Of a DNA stretch of 64,000 nt, positions 1-12,696 are shown one piece after another (within the stretch, counting starts at the first letter, position 1; the number at the start of each line of letters is the position of its first letter). A model generated the notes under the pieces. That model ran no database searches and was not told where the DNA came from. It was given only the letters and a program-made list of their open reading frames with translations. The stretch lies in NCBI GenBank assembly GCA_012295275.1, contig CM022675.1, forward strand, positions 17,064,189 through 17,128,188, read 5' to 3'. Source of the DNA: Chrysomallon squamiferum (lineage: Eukaryota; Mollusca; Gastropoda; Neomphalida; Peltospiridae). A program made the translations under genes and the position numbers.

Positions 1-305
1 TTTATTTCTTTTTATAAACAAGATCAGTAATAAAACACAGATAAACTGTTTTTTATTTCTTTCTGCAAACAAGCTGTGTGATAAAAATATTCTTAGATAC
101 TCACAAGAATCTTTTTTAGCTGATCATATTTTTTAAACATTGTGTAGATTATGCCTTAAATATTTCAGTAAATTTTGTCTGTCAAAACAGTCTACATGAA
201 TTTTTTTTTTTTTTTTTGACACAAATTTTAGTATTTTAACTATATATATATATTTTTTTTTTTTTTCAAATTCAAAATTAACCTTTTTCTTTTGTTTTAA
301 TGCAG

Positions 306-3300
306 GCCAAATTAGAGATGCCAAGGATCAGTATCCAGCCTGCTGAAGATGAAGATGGTAAAATATTGTTTTATCAAGTCATAAGAATGAATTAAAATGA
401 TAATCTGCAGCTTATTTTGCAATGTATTGAAGTTGGCATTAATATAAAAAAGAACACCTTATTTTATTTTTAAATATTAAAAAAAATAAAAAAATAAAAT
501 ACTGATTGATTTTGTTTATATATATATATCTGTTTTGTTGTGATAACCTAATTAAGTTTTAAAATGAAACAAAATATAAATATTAAATAATAGTAATACT
601 AATAAAAATCAATATTAATTTCAAAACCTGATCACTGAAATTTCACAACAAATACTGTGAGTTTGTGATAAGTGCTCATTAAAGTATATTTGACAGCTTA
701 TAATTCAAACATTCTCTTACAAAAATCACAACATTACTTGTTAATTAATTGTATTTTAATTAGATAATATTGATTTACTTTTAGATCCTGATGATGGCTT
801 CTCTGTGAAACACATAGCTCATGCACGTTACAGTCGAAATCATCGTTTAATTAATGAAATTTTCAGCGAGTTTGTTGTCCCCGATGTGAGGACTGTGGTG
901 ACAACAGGACGAATGAGTGTGTTAAAGAGACAAGTTCAGTCTCTAACAATGCATCAGGTGGGTGGGTGTAAATGATAACAGTGTGAAAGTGTTAAAGAGA
1001 AGCTCAAACAGTAGGATTTATGAATAGACTGTGTTTTTCTGAGTTAGAGATTCTGTGATGAGTGATGGGCAAAACAATTAATTTAACCATTTATTTGGAT
1101 ATAGATATAAAACAGATTAGCGTTTTTCTGAGATCATATGTTATGTTGAGTTCGTATTTCAAGTGTTTAACCATGTCTCATGTATATTGGTATGTATGTG
1201 TGTACAGTTGTATCTGTTTATATTTTTTATTATATATTTACTATGAGAGGCATATGTTTACTTTATTTAAATATGATTTTGTTTGAAAGAAAAAGTTGGA
1301 AGAGGAGCTACAGACTATAGAAGAAAGACATGAAGTGAAGAAACGAAAGTTTATTGAGTCGAGTGAACAGTTCCACAAAGAACTGAAAAAAGTAAGTTTA
1401 AATTTATCTAATGAAAATATCTATAGTTTTGAAATGTGTAGTGGAACAATAATTTAGTTTATGTGTAAATTATTTTATTAAAATAAGCAAATTTTAATTG
1501 TTTTTCTGAAATTTTTATGTCTCTGTATTTTCATTTGTTTGTGCATATAAGATCTCTTTCTAGTAATATGTGTAGGGTTGTTTGATTTTTAATTTTTATT
1601 TCAGGTTATTATTTATTATAAAATAAAACCAGCCTATGAATTAATGTTTAGATATTTGAACTTGCTTTAAAGTAAGTTCTGTGAGCATTTTTAAAAAGTA
1701 ATTTCAAAGACTGACTTACCTTTATATATTTTGTAACTAACAATATTCTGTTGTGACATAAATTAGCACTGCTATTTACTTTTTTTATTCTTAAGTTATG
1801 TGAAAACAAACCTCAAGTGACAGAAGAAATGTTCAATGCCATGATCCAGAAAGCAAAAGAAGACCTGAAACAGAGACATCAGCAGCTGCTACAGCAACAG
1901 GAAGAAGAGAGAAAGAAACAGAATCTTAAAGATGAGGAGGAAAGAAAAAAGATGGAAGTTGCAAAGAAGAATGTCTCTCCAGCAGAGAACCCAGATATCC
2001 TGATGGACGAAGACAGCCAACAGATGAATCCATTGGTATTGTGTATCTTTTAAATAGTTACTAAGATTTAATAGTGAATTTTTAATTTTCTTTTTTAAGG
2101 TTTTGTGGTATTAGAATACATTGTGTGCTTAGAATAAATTTTACAATATTGCTAAAAGACATATGTTATTTAGCAGTTTGAACTGTAACACTGTATTATT
2201 TACTACATATTGTATTTACTTAAATAACAGAAGATTCAATTGTTTTCTCTGTTTATTTATTAGCCAAACATTAGTGAGCAAATATCGGAATCTCAGAAAC
2301 CCACCAAGATGGAGGTGGATGAAGAATCTACCAGTGATCCACCAAAACCAGAGGAGAGTGATTCACAGGACACTATTGTTGAGGTGTGAAATAACAATTA
2401 AATATAAATTTACAACTAAACCAAAAGTTTTCTTTTGCCATTTTATCTTTTCTTTACTTCCTATCCAAACCCTCTGGTTCTTGTTTTATTTGATTTAAAA
2501 TACATAACAAAGATTTATACACAATTATGATTAAAAACTGACACAAATATTCATTTATTCATTAATTCACTGAATTTTATTTTATTAGGATTCTAGCGTT
2601 AAGCCTGATTCAGACGATACAGACAAAGACGACACACCTGCCCCTGATCTGACTGCTGCACCAACCCTACAGCAAGATGGAAAACCCCAACCTGATGAGA
2701 TGTCACAGAATCTTAAAGAAAACAGCCCACCTGCTCTAGAGAGAATAAAAATGGATCAAACACCAGACGAACGTTAGTGTGAAATGTGTAAAAATTAGAT
2801 GTGAATTTTAGACCTTGCTTCTTTTAACCTCAGTAATGAGGTTATCAGCTAAGCTCTTGTGCTGGTTATATAACAGAACATCCATCAATTTGTCTTTTAA
2901 TCTCATCTATGAAAGTTTTATCTTCACTCTTTTTTAATACTCAAGTAATACTCAATCTCAATAGCTGATTTTTTTCTTAATTTTAGTTTCTCTTACCCTT
3001 AGTAAATTTACAAGTACTGGTCATCTCTCAGTGTTATGTGAATAAACAGTGGCTATTATAACCTTAAATATCAGAGTTATGTAACAAGATATATTTTTAT
3101 TCTGAGGTAGAAGTTACAAAACAAGACTTTTTCTTAATCCCAAATGTGAGTTGTATAGTGAAGTTTAACCTCAAATACAAATGAAATATTCAAAATATAT
3201 CTGTATTATATCTGATAAAACAGCATATTTTTCTCATGCCTCCAGTGTGCTATGTAAAATAATAATGCTTCACTTGAGCATTCTTCTGAAGTCTGTGTAC

Positions 3301-3952
3301 CAAAATATTTGTCATGTGATTTGTGATGATTAAGTATTATAATCTATATTATATGTTTAATTACTGAGTAAGAAATGTATTTATAATTTTAAGGCATTAA
3401 TAATTTTAAAAAATTGAAGTAATGTTGAAATTATTATGTGAATTTTATCTGATCATTTTATTTAATGAAATAAGAATTTAAAATATATGTAAATAATTTA
3501 AATTAATGATGTAAAATGTGTTTTGTGATTATTTTGTTTTTAAATGTTAAACTCAATTTAACATTGTATTAAAAAGCTTAAATATTGAAAGACAATTATC
3601 ATTCCCAGATTAAAATGATAAAATTGAAAAAAGTTTAAGACATGTCAACATCTTTGATTTATAAATATAGTTGAAGAAAATTTCAATGTAAGTACTTCAA
3701 TTTCATGCTTTAAATAAATATAAAAATTAAAAAAGAAAATTCCTCAACAATTCTGCTATCCATTTTCTAATAGAAGAACATCCATCTGAAATCATTGCTC
3801 CTGAACCACCGTCAGAAACATCTAGTGTCAGTGATCACAGTCAGGAAAAGACAACTCCATCTGAGGAGACAACTGAAGATGAAGGCAAAGAAAAAGAAGA
3901 TCAAAAGACAGAACCTAAAGAAGATGAACCAAACCAAACTGAAGCACAGTGA
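306..3952 (+). CDS. SMARCE1: SMARCE1/BAF57-like SWI/SNF subunit, C-terminal part (5' truncated by window)
   Basis: Subunit of the BAF/PBAF chromatin-remodelling complex, nuclear. Seven exons are visible: 306-357, 785-957, 1290-1391, 1796-2035, 2264-2383, 2589-2772, 3774-3952 (TGA). All junctions are GT-AG and in phase, giving 349 residues. Exon 1 matches the family's ISIQPAED stretch. Exon 2 carries the conserved NHRLI...[21 protein letters not shown] block that follows the HMG box in human SMARCE1. Exon 3 is the [12 protein letters not shown] coiled coil and KKRKF segment. Exon 4 is Glu/Gln/Lys-rich helical. Exons 5-7 are an acidic, Ser/Thr/Glu/Pro-rich tail like the vertebrate one. The HMG box and N-terminus must lie left of position 1. 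Identity is strong from family knowledge; the exact start of the first visible exon rests on one AG acceptor. Confidence 0.93.
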
Positions 3953-4699
3953 AGACTTTTACTAAAGCACAATCAAAAAACCAATACAAAAAATCCCAGC
4001 AAATTGGGAGATTGTATATGATGGTAAACAAAACAAATTATCTCCAAATGTAAAAATCATTTTGTAATATTACTGCTTTTTTTCTTAGTTGAATGCAGTG
4101 TTGTGAAAAAAACTAAATACTGTCAATGTGATTTGTGTTTGAATATCAAAAATTATTTCCAAGTATTTAAAATAATTAACAAAGATTAAAGTTATATTTT
4201 GAGATGAATATGATGAGAGTTAAATTAGTTTGGATGACTAACAGTATTTTAATAATTGTGCTTCACATGTAAAGTAAGAATATATGTGATTAAAGAAAAT
4301 GAATTATTTAAAAAATAACCTTTGCTATAATGTTATCTCTAAAATATTTAAATGAATGTGATGAAACCAAATTATACCTAAATATTTCTTACAGTATTTT
4401 AAATAACTTTGTTTGATATACTGAATAATATAAAGACAAAACAAAATCATGTTAATATGCATTGATGGAAAGAAAATGAAAACTTGCTGAATACAGAAGC
4501 ATTTTTAAAATTAAATCAGTGCTTTGTCAAAAGAAAAGCATATTAAATTTTAATATTAGTGGTGTTTTACACATGGTATTTTGAAAGTTAAAGTAATATA
4601 TTATGTAAAGAAAGTAATCGGGTAAAACTGATATATATCAAAAGAATTCTTCAGCATTTGAGAATTACAATATAGTATAAAAAAAACAGGACGCAAAAT

Positions 4700-4705
4700 A
4701 ATAAA
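4700..4705 (+). terminator. candidate poly(A) signal of the SMARCE1-like gene
   Basis: First canonical AATAAA found downstream of the TGA at 3950-3952. It is followed 40-70 nt later by a T/GT-rich stretch (4740-4775), as expected for a downstream cleavage element. No transcript evidence, so the true 3' end may differ. Confidence 0.35.
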
Positions 4706-5907
4706 CAATTTTTAATTATTTAACTAAGTAAAATACACCCTGTTTTCTTTCTTTCTGGTTGTATGTTTTGTGGATGATGTACAGGCTAGAAAACATGTCA
4801 GTGTTTATAGTTCTTAAAAAAGTGTTGTTAAAGACATTTTTTATTCTTTTTCTAAACTGGATTTTAAATACTTTTCAGGCCAAAAATAGGATGTTCCTGA
4901 ATCTCAAGTATCATCATCATCCATCTTATTTCATATTATACACAAGAATGCGTATATCAAGCTAGTTTCATATAAACATACATTTTGCAAAAATAAATCA
5001 TAACATTATCTCTTTTCTTACGTTGTTAATTTAATAATCTCCTTCATTAACCAAATAAATCAGTGCAAAGTTGCAGATATTCAGATATTTGTTCAGATAA
5101 TGCCAGATTTGTTATATATTTTTTAGTATAAATAGTAATTTTTATAAATAATTTAACTACACAAAATTTAGATGTTTTGGATTTGTAATATGAAATTTAC
5201 ACATTATATTTGAAATCTTTAAAAATAAACTCAATTCTGTCATTACAACAGAAAACTTTTGTTTTTAGTATATTTATTTTCAACAGAAATTATGACTGCA
5301 CACAAATTATTAGTGAAAATAATATTGAAAAAATCAGCATGAACAAAGCATTAGATAAAAATGTTATGACTAATTTGTCAAATTAACTAAAAGAAAATAT
5401 GTGAACATACAATAATGAAGTTTCAAACTATTCCTGTTATTACAGCCAGTAGAAGTAAAACTTTTTTCTTTTTTTTTATTAATGAAAGTATATATATATA
5501 CTATTGTTATTAAGAAAATCAAGACAACTCCACAATGATCAGATTTTTTCAAAAATAATGTATTATTGCTCTAATTTATTACACAGGTGTGAAAAAAATG
5601 CAAATTTTAGATCAGATTAATTTAAAATATCTTAATAAACTAAGTTACTGCCTATAAATGTCTTCTTTTTTTTGTTTAATGGAATAAGAATGACAAACAT
5701 TGCTTCTTTTCTCAGTTATTAAACTGAAAAATCTAAATACTACAATTTAAAGCAGTTAATGTCTTAATATCTGAATTGTGAAGTGAAAAAATAAAAAATA
5801 AAAATCATTTCTTAAAAACAGTTTAAAAAATTGTCAACATTCCTATTATTCTTTTTCACATTTCCAATATTAAGTTTTGCAGGAGGGAGCGAAAACAACA
5901 ACAAAAC

Positions 5908-5945
<38 letters not shown>

Positions 5946-6981
5946 CATGTTGAATGTATAGATAAAACAAAATTAAAATCTTAAATAACTGAAATGTTTA
6001 TTTCAACACAAAAAGACAATTTATACAAAACTCAAAATTTAAAACAAAATATAATGAAATGCAACAAAATATCAATATGTAAAAGCATAGTACAACTAAA
6101 TGTCTGTGATGTTGTTCATCAGCTTGTTTAATTATGCAGTTAAAGGATACAAGATATAAATGAGATAAAGTATTCTGTCTTGTATTTAACAAACAGCAGT
6201 TTGAATATTGGACCTTCAGACAGCCTAAATTGAAAACAAATAAATATGTTAACATTTCAGTAAATGTAATGTCAGAAGTTGATGAATACCATTATTTTGG
6301 ACCAAGATATTGAAAATAAAGCTAAATAAATATAAAATATCTAAAAAAACAAAAAAAAAAAACACAAATGCATATACAAATAAGGAATTCATACATTAGT
6401 TACATCAACATGGTTTTTTGGGGTTTGTTCTAATGATATTTCTGTTAAGCTATGCAAAACAAAAGTATAAATAGTCATACATTTTAAAATATTTCTCTAA
6501 AAACATGTAAAAACTGGTTTAAGTACAAAAACTAAAGCGTTAAAAAATTAGGTAACAAATATCACAAATAAATATTTTGTGGTGTTTTAATTTAATTTCT
6601 GATACAGATAAAGTGAATGTATGTGTATGTGTTGTGTTTTTAAAGTATGTAGTAAAATTTGCTTTCAGTTAATCAAATACAATTTGCCAGGATAACAACA
6701 ATCTGTCATTATGGTTTTGACAGATAAAAAAAGAAAAAAAAAGAATCGTATAATGGTTTTGTTTTGAATTATGGCATTTAGGACTGTACAGTCATTGCAG
6801 AATAAAATTAATATTACAAATCAATATTAAAAACACAACAGTATACCTGTATAGTGGACCAAGCAAAAAATCTGTATTTTGTTGTCTATATATAAAGTAA
6901 ATAAATAAGGTTCTCATAAGTGGCATTTCTGGTAATTATTAATATAGCCATGGAGATTCTTTTGGGTTTCTTTTTTTTTTT

Positions 6982-6987
6982 TTTATT
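6982..6987 (-). terminator. candidate poly(A) signal of the GPD1-like gene
   Basis: TTTATT on the plus strand, i.e. AATAAA on the gene strand, is the first such hexamer after the stop codon at 7301-7303. It lies next to a T homopolymer (6970-6984) that could produce the hexamer by chance. Confidence 0.25.
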
Positions 6988-7300
6988 GTGCTACTTTAAT
7001 AACATGTAAAAAATTTGCTTGGATATGTATTAGGTTCTTAGGTTTAAAGATGAAGCATACACTGCAGGCATACTGTGGGTTAATGCATCTGAAAATATGA
7101 ATATCAAAATATAAGAAAATAAAACAGAAACAAAATCAACAAATAACAACATTAAAAAAGGAGAAATAAACATGTCACTCATTTACATAACTGTGGTACA
7201 TGCAAACTAGTGGACTTTATAATGTGGTCAAGAAAGTGGTGACAAATCAACAAGTGTTTTATGAAAGCACATATCACAAGCTAACCAATCAGCAGTCAGC

Positions 7301-8606
7301 CTACAGATGCTCTGGATGCTCCCTCAAACAATCAATGAACAAAGATGGGCTCATTTCTCTTGCACATATTTTTTTAACAGCTACAAAGAGTGGAAATCTA
7401 TAAAAAAATAAAAATTAAAAAAAAGGAAAAAGAAAATAAACAAAGAATTGTGATGTTATATGTTTGTAGTAATAATTCTATGAGTAAACTTTAAAAAAAA
7501 AGAAACCATAACAGTAGTTATAGTAGTATTACCAATAACAACAAATGTGATTAAAGTAATTCTAATGGAAACAGCAGCAATAGATGTATAATGATTCATT
7601 TTAAAATCAAAATGATAAAATATTTGTTTTTCATCATTAAAAAATAAAAATAATAATCAGAATAATCAATTACATTTTATACAATATTTTATTATAGCTG
7701 TATTTCTTAAATAAACCATCATTTACCTATTATAAAAACCAGACTTTTCACAACAAATCAATCAGACTAATTTATGCATCAAGAAGACTGTTTTTTTTTT
7801 CACATTTTACAAATTAATCAGACAAATTTACCTATCAAGAAGACCTTTCTTTTCCAGCATTCCATAGACTTCTCTAGCGACTCGTGGCCCTTGGAAACTC
7901 TGTCCTTTAAGAATTTCTTTTTCTAAAACACTCACACTCTGGAGAAAATAAAGGAAAAAGAAAGTTTTTTGGTTTGTTTGAGGGTTTTGGGGGCATTTTT
8001 TACTTTTTATTTTTTTGATACATTGTTAAGGGTTAGTATTAAAAATGTTCTATTTAATTATTTATAAATAACTGTTAATGAATGTTCAGTATTATCTAGC
8101 AAGACATTTAAAACTGAATGACAAAATAACTCTGTTATTTAGAGATTAAGCATTGAAATAATATATCCATTAACATTTATCATTCATCTGCCACATTAAA
8201 ACTAGCAAATCCAAACCAACATTAAATAACTTTTAATTTGAATTTTATTATTATTTTAATATGCAAAAATTAACTTTTAGGTATATGATAAATGTGTAAA
8301 TTACATAAAACATGTTATGTTGCTAAAGAACAAGATTCACTTCACTGTACTATGTAACCTTCACTGAAAACAAGACAGCAACATTAAATGGCAAAAATAA
8401 AAGTAAAAATAAAAATTTAAAATAATAAGTATAGTAATTATCAGTTAAAAAATAAACATATTTAATGTTGAAATTTTAATGGATTTACTGTCATAGATTT
8501 GGCCTGATAGTGGAAACTGTTAGATTGTATCATCAAAACCACAGTGGTTCAGGATATACTAATTTACAAATATTATTACTTGCAATAACGTATCAAATAA
8601 TGACTT

Positions 8607-8640
<34 letters not shown>

Positions 8641-11600
8641 TAACAAATGTATAAAATAAAAAAATACATTTAAAGAATTAAAGAAAAAAGTTGAAGGCTT
8701 GTAATCAAAAACAAAAACATTATATAAAAGGAAAAACATTCACAGCATCAAAAATCACTGCAGCAGACAGCAATGAAATACACAAACAACTTACCATCAT
8801 GTGCAACATTATGTTAAATCATATATTATTTTAAACAAAGTGGAAATTACTCCCTTTGGTTAGCTGGGTTATTTTTTTTTTTTAAATATTTAAGTATCAA
8901 AGAAGAATACAGTATTTAATGGAGGAATAGAAAATAAACAAAGATGGAATTTCCTTATTTAATGATGTATTTTAAATCTAGTTGTGTGTGTATGTCTACA
9001 CATATATAAATATATATATGTCACCTTCACAAAGATAAGAAAGCACATGCCTAGATTCTGATAAACCAGTTATAGGCACTGAAAATAGCCAATTATGCAG
9101 GCTGAAGAGGATGGATCCCAAAACCCTGTCACATTTCAACTTATGTTTTTTTTCAGTTTAACAAGCATTTATGGATTAAAATGTTCAACCAATAAAACAA
9201 AATATTAATAAAGTTACCATAAATGACTGATACACACCACTAAACTGTATGTAATTAAAAGGTAATTAAGGTTATATTTTTATTATGTATAACACACAGT
9301 GCTTGTCTTATGTTTTTACATATCCTTTTTCAAACAACAATTAAAAAACCTTTAAATATTGATAATTTTATGTAATGATGAACTTGATGAGTGATATGGT
9401 TATCTCTTACCATTTAGCACGTAGGGTTTGGCTTTGCTGAAGCTTTTTATAACTAACTCTTCATAAAGCAATAGGCTGAGGAAGGAGTTTTAAATCATCA
9501 ATAAAAATTCAGTCAAGTACGATACAATTGATTCTTTTTTTCAGGAAGATCCAGTTTACAATTTTATTTACTCATTTTTTAAAGGGTAATTTTTAATTTA
9601 GTTTATAACTGGAGAGTCATGCCTAGCTGTATTTCTGCTATGATAAGGATGCACTGTGCTGTCATAGGAAAGAATAGTGTTTCACTTACCACCTTTTCCT
9701 GAAACAGTAACATAAAGTGTAACTCTTGTTGTCAAATATTAAAATTCCCACACAATGATTACCTAACTCAGACATTCATTTTATGTTTGCTAGTACAGTT
9801 AGTCAGAAAATGTAATGAACAATTTGTTCTCTCTAAACACCCAAATGTTAATACCATTAATGTAATTCCTGCCAGAATTCAATTTTATTTTTTTCAAAAA
9901 TAATTGCAAAATCTAAACTAAACTAAAATAATACAAATCTTCAGAAACGTTTTCAGATGGCCAAAAAAAGCAACAAATATTAAAATTTCAAACAATGGAT
10001 CAAAAATTGGATTTTAAACTTCAACATTCATGTAAACACAATTTTTCTGACAGAATTTAATTATTTGCAATACTTTCATTATGGACTAATAATGAAGTAC
10101 ATACTTATGTTTTAAACACTACAAGAGCGGAAAACCTGCCTTATCAGACTTGACAATGGCTTCTCCCAGCATTCTGTTGCGACCACCATGACAGGTTGCG
10201 ACTAGATCAGCTATCCCACAACTTTCAAAAAATGTTTCTGACTTTGAACCTATAACACAAAAACAGAAAAAATATTTAGAAATTATCTTATATTTGAATG
10301 TTGTTTTTTAGGGGTTTTTAAAGTGTGCAAGTATATCTTATATATTTTGAGTACTTACATGTTGACTTACAGAATGTATGTTAGACAATATAAACATAAT
10401 AAATTTGATACCCTTTTTCTTCTTTAGTGCTTATGATATAAAATGTACTTATGTGAACAAAATTATGAAAGTATAAATTGGTGATTAACTCATAAAGCCT
10501 AACACTCAGTTTATATATCTCTAGATGACAATTCCATTTCTTATTAAAATGTAGCAATGGAGGAACAAACAAATGTAACAGACTTTCAAGTGATTACTTT
10601 CTTTTTTCTTATTAAAGTATCACTCTGGTGGTCAGATACAGTTAAAATGTTTCAAAATGAGCATTTATAAATAAATGAAAGAAAAGTCAAACCTGGAAAA
10701 AAAACTTCTGCAAATTTAATCATTTCCATGAGACCAAGACGGATTACTGCTGCTTTGGTATTATCCCCAAACCCAAGTCCATCAACAATACCAGATCCTA
10801 TTGCAACAACATTCTGAAATAAACAATCCCTTTAACAACAACAAATAATAATAAGAATATGAAAAAATGTCAGTATAAACAACATCTATTTCTTAAATGA
10901 ACAAATATCTGCTAACTTTTGAAGCACAATGTAACAAAAAATGCCAACATGTCATCAAAACTCTATCTACAATAAGAACATCTAGGAATCAGTTTTAAAC
11001 AAGTCAGTATTTCTTTTATTGTCATTGTGATGATAGATCATCCAAAATAAAACAGTAACATGGAAGTATTGTCATGGAATTCAGATTGTGTAACAAATTG
11101 TTACTTTCATCACATCTGCTCTTTTTATTTTTAAGCGATGGAATTGAAACTGCTTAACTTTAATTGTATAACATCCATGCTTTATTGTTTCCGCCAATTT
11201 TTCAACTCCATGGCCGTGTTATAAAAGGGCTGGCATTTGATAATTAAGCAGCAAAGGAAAAGGCCAAATGAGAGCTCAGTCTGGTAGGGAAACCAAAGTT
11301 TTTGAATGACACTGTCTTTACAGATGAGTATGGTAAGCAATTATCTATTCTTGTTTTGATAGGGTGTAATGTGCAATTAACCTGTGTCAATAACATTTAT
11401 TATACTGAAAATTTTAATGTTTTAATCTGTCCTCCATGCAGATTCTAATTTTGTCTTGGTTCCCCATATGACTTTACTCGTAACATTAATCAAAATTACT
11501 TAAAATATGTTTTATGATTGTATAATGTATTATTATCAAGTCACCTGTATATCATAATTAAATAATTAACATGAACCGTAATTTGTGTTGTGTTTATTTC

Positions 11601-12651
11601 TCTAGTGGATAGATACTTATTGATTTATATAGATTGCTGTCAATTTAGTGTTTATATTCCTTGTTAGGTGACCATTAAAGCACTTTGTTACCCTAGACTG
11701 AGCCTTAATAAAACATCCAAGATGTTTAAAGGTGTAAGCCCCATGACAAGTATGTAGAAATTTTTAAAAATCATTTGTTTGTCCCGTCACAAACATTTTA
11801 AAATAAATTTACCTTTAAAGCTCCACACACTTCAACTGTGTCACTGTCTTCCACCACAGTGACACGGAAATACTCAGCTTCAAACAGCTCTTTCAGCATC
11901 TGTCCTAGCTTGGGGTCTTTGCATCCTGTAAGAAGAAAACTTACTATTTAAAAAATATTTCTATTGCAGAATTAGCATTTAGATCATTTCATTATATCCA
12001 TTAAAATATCATGTCTGTCATATGCATATTCTGTAAATATTAAATCAGTTATATATTATATATTTTTAATCATATTCCAAATAAAAAGTTATTCTTATAC
12101 AACCATTTATCATGGTATTACTCAGTGTTTAGTGCACTGAGAAGATGAATATAAAACATTGCTTTTGGTTAATCAATTACAGTAGTTCAGATAGGTGCAG
12201 ATTTCCTTTCTCAATAATCATCACAAACAAACAAAATAAAAATAAAACATGCTTAAAACCTAATAATTTTTATAGAAATGTTTCGAGTATAGTTTAACAG
12301 CATCTTTAAACAGGTAATTTTCAGTATTGTGATGTTATTATAATTAAATACAACAAAAGTATCATTACATTTTATAGTGAGACAAAATCATCTCTAGCTA
12401 TTTATAAAAGTAAATATATTTGTGATCTCACCTATTGTAGTTTCACAGAACTGTTCTCTGGCCACTTCATTTGCCAGGTTAGCCCCCATTAATACTGCAC
12501 AGTCTATCTTCAGTTCATCTTTTATCTGATGAGAAATCAGCTCAATGCCTGAATCTGTGATAGCAAAACCCTTTAAAAACCAACATAAACAAATAAGTAT
12601 TGCTATCAAATCACTAAAGTAATGAAAACAAAACTAAATCCACAGATATAT

Positions 12652-12696
<45 letters not shown>

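Larger units (their letters stand above)
3953..7300. other. convergent 3' region between SMARCE1-like and GPD1-like genes
   Basis: No coding potential that I can support; short open frames here lack splice context and homology. The region should hold the two 3' UTRs meeting tail to tail. It contains a (TA)n run at 5910-5944 and A/T homopolymers. For the minus-strand gene the first AATAAA (read as TTTATT) after its stop is at 6982-6987, about 314 nt downstream of the stop. Confidence 0.6.

Noticed and set aside
5998-6255. 85-codon minus-strand open frame
   Set aside because: AT-rich hydrophobic translation, no homology or start context; in a region expected to be 3' UTR.
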